This document shows positions 1 through 4,671 of a stretch of DNA of 7,354 nucleotides, piece by piece. Position 1 is the stretch's first letter. Every line of letters begins with the position of its first letter. The notes beneath the pieces are model-generated. The model worked only from the letters and a program-made list of their open reading frames with translations, was not told the origin of the DNA and made no database searches. The stretch is from assembly GCA_051748085.1 (NCBI GenBank), contig JBNJHA010000091.1, positions 1 through 7,354 on the forward strand, read 5' to 3'. A program made the translations under genes and the position numbers. The DNA is from CAYNNQ01 sp051748085 (lineage in GTDB: Bacteria > Desulfobacterota > Desulfovibrionia > Desulfovibrionales > Desulfonatronovibrionaceae).

Positions 1-137
1 TTTGAGGCCGGATTCTTTAAATTTTCTTGCGGCGGAGCAGATTTATTGGTAAGTATAATTTTTCGCAACAATATGAATTACCAAACATTACAGACAGTTT
101 TCATATCTATTTGTCTTAAACAGGGAGCATTTGAATT
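1..137. other. Leader region upstream of the brxA remnant
   Basis: No gene can be supported here. One frame stays open from the left edge and stops at 50-52 after 16 codons, and another runs open to a stop at 139-141. Neither resembles a known protein end, so either could be chance. The last part carries a purine-rich GGGAG at 123-127, about 10 bases before the TTG at 138, which probably is the ribosome binding site of the brxA remnant. Confidence 0.4.
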
Positions 138-632
138 TTGACTCATTATAAAGGTGACATTGTTGCCGGTTCTCTGCTTGTCAGCGAAAGCAGAAAGATT
201 GCCGATCTCCTTATCCAGGGTTACGCTCCGGACAAAATTCCGGATAAGATTCTGGAAGACAACCTGCTTCAAAAACGCAGTCCGGTTACGGCCAAAAGAC
301 AGGCCCGGCTTATCCTGAACAGGTTGTCAGGATTGGACAGGGAATTTTGGTACTTGACCCGGGACGGTTCACATGATCAGGCCGCGCAAATACTTCTTTG
401 CTCCACCTTGAAGCACACCAGGCTGTTGGGTGATTTCATCCGCCTGGTTATCCAGCCCAAGATAAAGGCCTTCCAAAAAGAAACAGTCCTTCAGGACTGG
501 AATGATTTTTTTGAACAATGCCGGGCTCATGAAAGAGCAGGGTTACAGCATTGTATTCTCTTTTTTATGGTTGCCAGATGTCGGTATGGCCATAGCGCGC
601 GTAAAATCCCGGGTGGAACAGGGAGGCCATAA
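138..632 (+). pseudogene. brxA: BrxA (DUF1819) N-terminal part, fused out of frame to a zeta-toxin gene
   Basis: Residues 1 to about 132 match the BREX protein BrxA, a small helical DNA-binding protein of the phage-exclusion system: GDIVAGSLLVSESRKIADLL near the start, DNLLQKRSPVTAKRQARLIL at 41-60, and KHTRLLGDF at 92-100. The family is usually near 190-210 residues. Here the match ends around residue 132 (base ~533), and the last 32 residues are the neighbouring zeta-toxin DNA read in the wrong frame. The start is TTG at 138: an in-frame stop lies at 132-134, no ATG is near, and GGGAG at 123-127 is well spaced. It is the first gene of a canonical BREX-1 operon, but brxB and brxC do not follow. 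The first 132 codons carry no internal stop, so the truncation may be recent, or a truncated product may be made. Family identity is confident; function is unlikely. Confidence 0.85.
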
Positions 633-855
633 TATCCCTACACCCGTTATCCAACGTAGATACGTTTCTGGATTAAAGAACTTTTTTCAACTGTATAGAT
701 CATTGGCTGATACACTGAAATTATTTGATGCTTTGTTTTTGCCGCCCAAAGAAATATCCAACGATGAAAAGGACGGGCTGAAAATCTTTGATGCGGATGC
801 TTATGATCAAATAAGCTCTTGGAGGATGGAAAATGGCAGAACATCTGGAAAATAA
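502..855 (+). pseudogene. Zeta-toxin-like P-loop kinase, C-terminal half only
   Basis: The reading frame from about 517 encodes the C-terminal half of a zeta-toxin / predicted ABC-type ATPase family protein. Seen motifs: a KEQGY strand followed by FSFLWLP, AIARVKSRVEQGGHNIP with the family's R-x5-GGH-x-(I/V)-P signature, IQRRYVSGLKNFFQLY, then LADTLKLFD. Zeta toxins phosphorylate small nucleotide-sugar or nucleotide substrates using a Walker A motif near the N-terminus. That half, with the P-loop, is missing; in its place is the 5' part of brxA in another frame. The ATG at 502 or 529 is internal to the fusion and has no convincing ribosome site, so this is best read as a gene remnant. The frame ends at 855 and overlaps the next small gene by 23 bases, the usual tight coupling of such pairs. 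Subfamily and substrate cannot be given. Confidence 0.75.
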
Positions 856-1044
856 AGACTCTTTATCCTGGCAAGCCAACGCCCCTTCCGTAAATCAGCC
901 TGGAGGGTGATTAAACGGGCTAAGTTCCACGGCACACCTGTTGTGATCTGGGAAGATGAACAGGTTAAGGAGGTGCCTGCTGAAGAGATGGAAGCGAGGC
1001 TGAGAAAAAAATCCGAGGCCGAAGGGTGTGAGGCCGGTGTTTGA
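833..1044 (+). pseudogene. Small partner gene of the zeta-like kinase, frameshifted
   Basis: An ATG at 833 starts a frame that reads MAEHLENKDSLSWQANA and then stops at 908-910. From about 886 the +2-shifted frame continues with FRKSAWRVIKRAKFHGTP, VVIWEDEQVKEVP and a charged tail, ending at TGA 1042-1044. Joined, the two parts give a protein of about 70 residues resembling the small charged proteins (pattern: basic helix, GTP-(I/V)-V-x-WEDG, then (I/V)-P) that I recall being encoded next to these kinases and that are presumed antitoxins. The break lies in a C-run at 882-885: two extra C there, or one missing base, would explain it. The ATG overlaps the 3' end of the kinase frame. The antitoxin role is inferred from position and size only. 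A sequencing indel is possible, but other breaks nearby favour real decay. Confidence 0.6.
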
Positions 1045-1050
1045 AGGGAA

Positions 1051-1166
1051 AACGAAGAGAAGGGCTCCAACCACGGAGGGCACAGAAGACCACAGAGGTG
1101 AAAAATATTTTACCTTCCTCTACCTTCGGTGCTCTTAGTACCCTCTGTGGTAAAGTTTTCTTCGTT
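1051..1166. repeat. 116-bp imperfect inverted-repeat element (MITE/REP-like)
   Basis: The two halves of this stretch are near reverse complements. The left arm starts AACGAAGAGA and runs through ACCACGGAGGGCACAGAAGA to ACAGAGGT; read on the - strand, the right arm starts AACGAAGAAA and runs through ACCACAGAGGGTACTAAGA to GAAGGT. The centre is an AT-rich stretch near 1100-1115. The CCACGGAGG/CACAGAG words are those of a short palindromic repeat that I recall as common between genes in environmental bacterial genomes. It sits between the kinase partner gene and the PIN toxin remnant, and could be what cut off the 5' half of the toxin gene. No transposase is present. Confidence 0.6.
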
Positions 1167-1232
1167 CAATGCCTGAGAGTAAAATCCTGGAGAGCAAAAG
1201 GGATTTTTTGCTTCCGGGGGATTTCCTCCAAT

Positions 1233-1455
1233 GACTTTCGTGTCCAGTTGGAAGTCCTCAGGCGGGCCTAGTGGAGAACGGGTATGCCGAATTGGGCATC
1301 ACCAGTACGCATATCATGGCAGTGGGCATTTGCCCGGTATTCACAAGGACTCTTTTGATCGCATTCTTGTTGCCCAAGCCATGACCGAGGGAGTAGTTTT
1401 GCTGACTGCGGATGATATGGTGGCTCAATATTCAGGGCCTGTCCAGCGAGTTTGA
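1233..1455 (+). pseudogene. VapC-like PIN-domain toxin, C-terminal half with two frameshifts
   Basis: Three successive frames join into one PIN-domain C-terminus. DFRVQLEVLRRA lies at 1233-1268. A one-base shift at the stop codon 1269-1271 leads to VENGYAELGITSTHIMAVG. A second shift near 1325-1332 leads to LPGIHKDSFDRILVAQAM, TEGVVLLTADDMVAQY and GPVQRV, ending at TGA 1453-1455. HKDSFDR-(I/L)-L-(V/I)-AQA followed by LLTAD is the typical PIN signature; the aspartates of these motifs are active-site residues that bind metal in this RNase family. The N-terminal half with the first catalytic aspartate is absent. Each break is explained by one lost base: C in GGGCCTAG, and T or another base in GGGCATTTGC. 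No antitoxin gene is visible upstream. It is a dead toxin gene; identity at family level is good. Confidence 0.78.
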
Positions 1456-1609
1456 TTGCCGCGGGCTGGATCGTGTCAACATTCCGTGATCTTGATTAAA
1501 ATTCCGGAAATCAGGCATGTTCATGGCTTTGACCGGTTGTTTGCGTTTTGAGGTGCCTCTGAGTATTGCACTTTCCATTTATCAATCAAGGGATTGCAAT
1601 TTCCGATCA

Positions 1610-1651
1610 CCCTTCGGCAGGCTCCCTTCGGCAGGCTCCCTTCGGCAGGCT
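1610..1651 (+). repeat. Three tandem 14-bp units CCCTTCGGCAGGCT
   Basis: The 14-bp unit CCCTTCGGCAGGCT occurs three times in perfect succession at 1610-1623, 1624-1637 and 1638-1651. The third copy runs on into CAGGGTGTGCGGGG, which makes it the beginning of the longer dispersed repeat described next. The expansion probably arose by slippage or unequal exchange within that repeat. Confidence 0.9.
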
Positions 1652-1800
1652 CAGGGTGTGCGGGGAGTTTAGGCGTCCTTCGACAAGCTCAGGGCGAACG
1701 GGGTTTTAGGCTCAGGGTGTGCGGGGGAGCGATTTGCCGGGCGCTTGCGATTCCACGGGAGAATCACTATCCCGTTCACGGTGAGCTTGTCGAACCGTGA
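1638..1800. repeat. Cluster of dispersed palindromic repeats, CTTCGACAAGCTCAGGG type
   Basis: Four copies of one short repeat lie here. Forward copies are at 1638-1665 (with GGCAGGCTCAGGGTGTGCGG), 1677-1702 (CCTTCGACAAGCTCAGGGCG followed by AACGGG) and a 5'-truncated one at 1709-1726. An inverted copy is at 1771-1797. The inverted copy includes a perfect hairpin, TCACGGT (1776-1782) with ACCGTGA (1794-1800), separated by 11 bases. The opposed copies could also pair with each other. From memory, this word family is widespread between genes in environmental bacterial genomes as a REP-like sequence; mobility would depend on a transposase elsewhere. Confidence 0.75.
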
Positions 1801-1908
1801 TACCGCTGTAACAGGCCCATCATTTCTGCCTCCGAACAAGAACGGGTAATGATAAATGGTGGGTAGCCCGTACTTTAGGGTCTTAGCCAAGGTTTTCGGT
1901 ATTTCCAC

Positions 1909-1942
1909 TTTCGTCATCCCTGACCCCGATCGGGGATCCAGA
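1909..1942. repeat. Dispersed palindromic repeat, GTCATCCCTGACCCCGATC type
   Basis: The stretch contains the perfect 12-bp palindrome CCCCGATCGGGG at 1924-1935, flanked by CGTCATCCCTGA on the left and ATCCAGAAAG on the right. The wording CGTCATyCC...GGGGATCCAG matches a common intergenic repeat class in proteobacterial genomes, as I recall it. It could form a short hairpin in RNA, but no T-run follows on either strand, so it is not called a terminator. Confidence 0.6.
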
Positions 1943-2021
1943 AAGTAACCACGGCCAAGTTCACCGGTGCGAAGAATGAGGGTCCAGTGCATCAGTTTGG
2001 GTTGGGATTTATTTCTTCGGG

Positions 2022-2105
2022 ATCGAAATCGCTATCGGGATCGGAATCGACCCCATAAGCTGAGGGTTCCTCCTGCACTGTATGGCATATCCTTTCGATT
2101 TCGAT
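2022..2105. repeat. ATCGAAATCG inverted pair with ATCGG-rich words
   Basis: ATCGAAATCG at 2022-2031 and its exact reverse complement CGATTTCGAT at 2096-2105 bracket about 64 bases. The left side carries further near-copies, CTATCGGGATCGGAATCGAC at 2032-2051. The periodic ATCG words suggest a small degenerate repeat. No coding content is evident. Confidence 0.5.
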
Positions 2106-2258
2106 TTGGATTATCTCAACGGTTATTCAAATTAACAATCTTTAAAACCTTTAAATTTAATTGTTTGATTGGCGTTTGTAGGCCTTTGATAAAAAATCTT
2201 GCACATATTTGTGTGAGAATCCCTAAAAAAATAAATTCTCTTTAACTAATAATAGCGC

Positions 2259-2438
2259 ATGAATACAGGAAAAATTACCGACATCCTAAATAAGCTTTTT
2301 TATTCCGAAGGCCACAGGGTCGTCTACTGGAACGATCCGGAGCAGGAATTTGCCGGGGCCATCCCGGATATGGAGCTGGACGGAGTGAGTATTGTTAATC
2401 TGGAAAACGAAAGTGCGCGGATAATAAGGCCGATTTAA
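2259..2438 (+). pseudogene. pglZ: PglZ (BREX) N-terminal remnant
   Basis: The ATG at 2259 opens a 59-residue frame beginning MNTGKITDILNKLFYSEGHR, then VVYWNDPEQEF and DMELDGVSIVNLEN. This is the characteristic N-terminus of BREX type 1 PglZ (pattern: KI-x-D-x-L-x-x-LF, EGHR-(I/V)-V-(F/Y)-WNDP-x-x-EF, LDGV). Full-length PglZ is an alkaline-phosphatase-superfamily protein of roughly 800 residues or more; the phosphatase domain is completely missing. The match ends near residue 50, and the frame stops at 2436-2438 after RIIRPI. No clear ribosome site precedes the start. It has the same strand and relative order as the brxA remnant 1.6 kb upstream, so both most likely come from one BREX-1 operon whose middle has been deleted. 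Confidence 0.82.
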
Positions 2439-2536
2439 AAGCGAACCTATCTTCTAAAATTGATATTTGTGGCTTCTATCTAGCGGCTTCTGATTTGGCC
2501 CTTGCACAATGCTTTCTGCGGGGTGGGGCGATGTAA
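2420..2536 (+). pseudogene. Unrecognised C-terminal-looking coding remnant
   Basis: In a frame different from that of the pglZ remnant, 38 codons read DNKADLKANLSSKIDICGFY, then LAASDLALAQCFLRGGAM, and stop at TAA 2534-2536. The composition (CGFYLAA, DLALAQ) looks like real protein rather than chance, and there is no start codon, so it could be the tail of a deleted gene whose body was lost together with most of pglZ. I do not recognise the family. It could also be pglZ-derived after a frameshift, or chance: the stretch is short. Confidence 0.3.
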
Positions 2537-2548
2537 TGAAAATTTCAT

Positions 2549-3259
2549 TTATTTGGGCCTTGAATCAGGCAGCTTGTCATTTTGTAGAATCATTACTCGT
2601 CGTTGTCTCTCATTTATACCCGAACAATCCAACCCTCTTCCTGCGTCGTATATTCCGACAGTTTGATTTATTATTTTTATTGATTGGGCCCGTCTGCAAT
2701 AATATCTGATGTTCAAATAATCTGATTCATATCCTCCTTCGCTGCGCCATCCGCCACAACGTATAAGAACCAATTCCTTTTTACAGCAAAGACAAAGAGG
2801 ATCAATATTTCCCTGCACAATAATTTCTCCGTCTTGTCTTTTCTGCGGCAGATATTTTTGGGAGAAGCTGCGGGAGGTGTCAATGCGGCCAATAACTATT
2901 TCTGTTTTGAGTGTTTGGGGGTAATAGGCAGATAATGCATGTGGAGTCAACGCATTGTCGTCGTCCAGGAAGATGATGAATTTTCCTTTAGCCGCTTTTA
3001 AAAGTCCGTTACGAATTGCGTTTCCGAAATGTCCTTCAAAAGGGAATTTGTACCAACGTGCATAGGGCAAGTCATAAACTTTTTGAATTTCAATGCCATC
3101 ATAACCTATCAATATTTCAGCTGGATGCGCGGTGTTTATATTTTGGGTGGATTGAAGATAGAGAATCGATTTTTCAACGCTTTTAAGTGCATTGGCCAAC
3201 GCTTTTGGCCTTTGACCGGCAGTGGGTATGACTATTGAAAAATAAGGATCGCGTGCCAT
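2549..3259 (-). CDS. Family 2 glycosyltransferase (GT-A fold)
   Basis: This 236-residue protein transfers a sugar from a nucleotide-sugar donor to an unknown acceptor in the cytoplasm, probably for a surface polysaccharide or glycolipid. The N-terminal strand FSIVIPTAGQRP (7-18) is the start of a GT-A nucleotide-binding fold. GNAIRNGLLKAAKGKF (79-94) followed by IIFLDDDNALTP (95-106) gives the metal-binding DxD-type motif at D99-D101. GGWRSEGGYESDYLNIRY further on is the usual acceptor-side region. There is no membrane segment or signal peptide. The ATG at 3259 has only a weak purine stretch upstream. The gene lies downstream of the tRNA terminator, alone, with no other polysaccharide genes in the window; the degraded island lies directly beyond its 3' end. 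Length is typical for short GT2 enzymes and no break is seen. Substrate cannot be inferred. Confidence 0.85.
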   Translation of the reverse strand: MARDPYFSIVIPTAGQRPKALANALKSVEKSILYLQSTQNINTAHPAEILIGYDGIEIQKVYDLPYARWYKFPFEGHFGNAIRNGLLKAAKGKFIIFLDDDNALTPHALSAYYPQTLKTEIVIGRIDTSRSFSQKYLPQKRQDGEIIVQGNIDPLCLCCKKELVLIRCGGWRSEGGYESDYLNIRYYCRRAQSIKIINQTVGIYDAGRGLDCSGINERQRRVMILQNDKLPDSRPK

Positions 3260-3295
3260 TTTTTAAAATCCGTATCGATTCACTAAATTTTTTAT

Positions 3296-3317
3296 TGTTT
3301 CATACATATTTCATACA
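3296..3317 (-). repeat. Tandem 11-bp words upstream of the glycosyltransferase
   Basis: On the - strand TGTATGAAATA is followed at once by TGTATGAAACA, which matches it at 10 of 11 positions. The pair lies about 37 bases before the glycosyltransferase start and partly overlaps the T-tract side of the tRNA terminator. It could be an operator or part of a promoter, but the position is the only argument. Confidence 0.3.
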
Positions 3318-3349
3318 AAAAATGGGGTTAAGCAATTTTGCCTAACCCC
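3316..3349 (-). terminator. Rho-independent terminator of the tRNA-Arg transcript
   Basis: Read on the - strand, GGGGTTAGGCAA pairs with TTGCTTAACCCC (12 pairs, one of them G-T) around a two-base loop, followed directly by ATTTTTTG. It begins 11 bases after the encoded CCA of the tRNA and separates the tRNA transcript from the glycosyltransferase gene. Confidence 0.85.
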
Positions 3350-3359
3350 TTGAAATTTG

Positions 3360-3436
3360 TGGTGCGCCAGGGAAGATTCGAACTCCCGACCTACGGATTC
3401 GTAGTCCGGCGCTCTATCCAACTGAGCTACTGGCGC
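3360..3436 (-). tRNA. tRNA-Arg (anticodon ACG), CCA encoded
   Basis: The - strand folds into a full cloverleaf. Acceptor stem GCGCCAG pairs perfectly with CTGGCGC; the D arm is GCTC...GAGC with AGTTGGATA as loop; the anticodon loop is CTACGAA with ACG in the centre; the T arm is GGGAG-TTCGAAT-CTTCC. The discriminator is A, followed by an encoded CCA at 3362-3360. ACG is read as ICG after deamination and decodes CGU, CGC and CGA as arginine. The anticodon stem CCGGA/TCCGT has a C-U mismatch at its outer pair (positions 27-43), which is unusual but does not disturb the rest. It has its own promoter upstream and terminator downstream. Confidence 0.96.
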
Positions 3437-3447
3437 AACAGCGAAAG

Positions 3448-3476
3448 TGTCTATTCTTTTGCTTCCGTTTAGTCAA
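3448..3476 (-). promoter_or_regulatory. Sigma70-type promoter of tRNA-Arg
   Basis: On the - strand TTGACT (3476-3471) and TAGACA (3453-3448) are separated by exactly 17 bases. The -10 box ends 11 bases before the mature tRNA 5' end, which fits a short 5' leader removed by RNase P. Confidence 0.75.
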
Positions 3477-3523
3477 GAATTTTTCTTATTTATTATAACC
3501 CAGAAAAAACTGTCCTAAATTTT

Positions 3524-4462
3524 TTATTTTTTTTCCAAATCCAGTTCAGGGTAGTCTATGTCTCCGTCGAGTTCTTCCAATTCAATCTGCGCATCTTCTC
3601 CATTTGCCGTGTTTGTCTTCTTGTGCTCAGAATTTTCGGATTGCAAACCTGCCTCGTCCAGAATATCTTCATCAAAGTCATCCAGAGTCAAATTGATCGC
3701 AATGTCCTCGTCTTCCTCTGCCTGCGACCCGGGTGTTTGGGTATTATTGTTTTCATCGAAATCATCAGTGCTGTTTGCCTCGTCATCATCAAAATTCAAG
3801 TCCAGGTCATCGAGATCATCTTCTCCGCCAAGATCTTCTGTTGCTTGTTTTTCGGTGGCAGGTTCCTGTTCAGGTTCGGAAATGTCAATTTCTTCCAAAT
3901 CCACATCCTGCAGGCCTACGACTTCGTTTTTTTCTTTGTTTTGCAGATTATCGTCCTGTCCGGAGAGTTCTGATTGCTTTTCAGGGGCTTCGGGTGCAGT
4001 AGCCCCTAGTTCATCTTCTTCCCATTCCAGTTGGGATATATCTATTTCATCCTCCAGATTTTCTGGTTCCTTTTCTCGAGGTCCGGACTTGTTTTCTTCC
4101 AATTCAAATTCGAGTACAGGTTCCCCGCTTTCCTCTGTATCTTCTTGAAAATAATCTATAATTCCGTCATCCGTTGATGTTTCGGCAAGTTCTTCTATTT
4201 CGACTTCATTATCTTCATTTTGACCTGAATTTTCATCAAAAGTAAATTCCATGTCTTCAGATTCGTCATAGCCTGAAATCAATTGAGGTTCGTCATTTTT
4301 TTCAAATCCGAAATCAGCTCTGGCCTCGTCTATCCAAGGTTTTTCATTATAGCCCAGCCATTCAAGATTGAGCGCCTTTTTGGTCTCGCTCCAATTCTGG
4401 CCGCACTTTGGACATTTATCCAAGTGGTCGAATGATGTATATTTACATTTGGAACAGTACAT
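3524..4462 (-). CDS. Highly acidic protein with N-terminal zinc ribbon
   Basis: The 312-residue product starts with a compact zinc ribbon, C3-x2-C6 and C17-x2-C20, within MYCSKCKYTSFDHLDKCPKC. A short folded-looking stretch follows (NLEWLGYNEKPWIDEARADF). From about residue 60 to the end it is very rich in D and E, low in hydrophobic residues and probably disordered, with repeated short words: EIDISQLEWEEDE and EIDISEPEQE, LDDLDLNFDDD, LTLDDFDEDILDE, and LEELDGDIDYPELDLEKK at the end. No signal peptide or membrane segment is seen, so it is presumably cytoplasmic. The ATG at 4462 is preferred over one 78 bases upstream because GGGAGG lies 4 bases before it, it begins directly at the zinc ribbon, and the upstream ATG lies almost at the inferred transcription start. 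I do not recognise a named family. The acidic linear motifs could bind a basic partner or nucleic-acid-binding proteins; function is unknown. Confidence 0.8.
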   Translation of the reverse strand: MYCSKCKYTSFDHLDKCPKCGQNWSETKKALNLEWLGYNEKPWIDEARADFGFEKNDEPQLISGYDESEDMEFTFDENSGQNEDNEVEIEELAETSTDDGIIDYFQEDTEESGEPVLEFELEENKSGPREKEPENLEDEIDISQLEWEEDELGATAPEAPEKQSELSGQDDNLQNKEKNEVVGLQDVDLEEIDISEPEQEPATEKQATEDLGGEDDLDDLDLNFDDDEANSTDDFDENNNTQTPGSQAEEDEDIAINLTLDDFDEDILDEAGLQSENSEHKKTNTANGEDAQIELEELDGDIDYPELDLEKK

Positions 4463-4466
4463 GAGG

Positions 4467-4472
4467 CCTCCC
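4467..4472 (-). promoter_or_regulatory. Ribosome binding site that fixes the zinc-ribbon protein start
   Basis: GGGAGG on the - strand stands 4 bases before the ATG at 4462. The alternative ATG at 4540 has no comparable site, so this supports the shorter, 312-residue product. Confidence 0.7.
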
Positions 4473-4549
4473 GATAGATGGTTCTTACCTGAAAATTTTA
4501 AGTTCGGGAAAAGATCATTTTCAAATGAAAAGCGGATCATTTACGGTAA

Positions 4550-4578
4550 AACATATCCCGGAAGTAAGTAAGAATCAA
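4550..4578 (-). promoter_or_regulatory. Likely sigma70 promoter of the zinc-ribbon gene
   Basis: On the - strand TTGATT (4578-4573) and TATGTT (4555-4550) are 17 bases apart. This predicts a transcript start near 4543 and a leader of about 80 bases before the ATG at 4462. It lies between this gene and the ligase gene's 3' end, so the two are probably separate transcription units. Confidence 0.55.
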
Positions 4579-4671
4579 GAATGTATTTGAGTGAGTATTG
4601 GCAACTGGCTTGAATCTGTTTCACCGTCAGACATACGCTCACACAAAAACAATGTTCTCGAGGATAAATGA

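Larger units (their letters stand above)
1456..2258. other. Gene-poor repeat-rich stretch between toxin and pglZ remnants
   Basis: No intact gene is supported in about 800 bases. It holds at least three kinds of short repeat, listed separately: the CTTCGGCAGGCT/CGACAAGCTCAGGG family at 1610-1800, a GTCATCCCTGACCCCGATC palindrome near 1909-1942, and ATCGAAATCG inverted copies near 2022-2105. Short protein-like stretches occur directly after the toxin stop (for example IPEIRHVHGFDRLFAF ending near 1551), but no family could be named. The last 150 bases are AT-rich, with TTTAAA runs, and may have held a promoter; no clear ribosome site precedes the ATG at 2259. Confidence 0.5.

Noticed and set aside
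1041..1271. 76-codon frame spanning the inverted-repeat element
   Set aside because: Most of it reads through the palindromic element; only the last dozen codons (DFRVQLEVLRRA) are meaningful, as part of the PIN toxin remnant.
1610..1651. Tandem 14-bp units considered as a CRISPR array
   Set aside because: There are no spacers between the units, the units are too short, and no cas genes are present.
1594..1992. Frames on both strands across the repeat cluster
   Set aside because: They are translations of the repeats themselves (for example SLSKDA-like words from CGACAAGCTCAGGG) and are not recognisable genes.
3558..4148. Long serine-rich frame on the + strand opposite the acidic zinc-ribbon gene
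   Set aside because: Serine-rich runs are the expected antisense reading of GAA/GAT/GAG-rich codons; the - strand has the ribosome site, promoter and zinc ribbon.
4463..4540. N-terminal extension of the zinc-ribbon protein from the ATG at 4540
   Set aside because: No ribosome site, and the predicted transcript start is near 4543; the ATG at 4462 has GGGAGG and begins at the conserved-looking ribbon.
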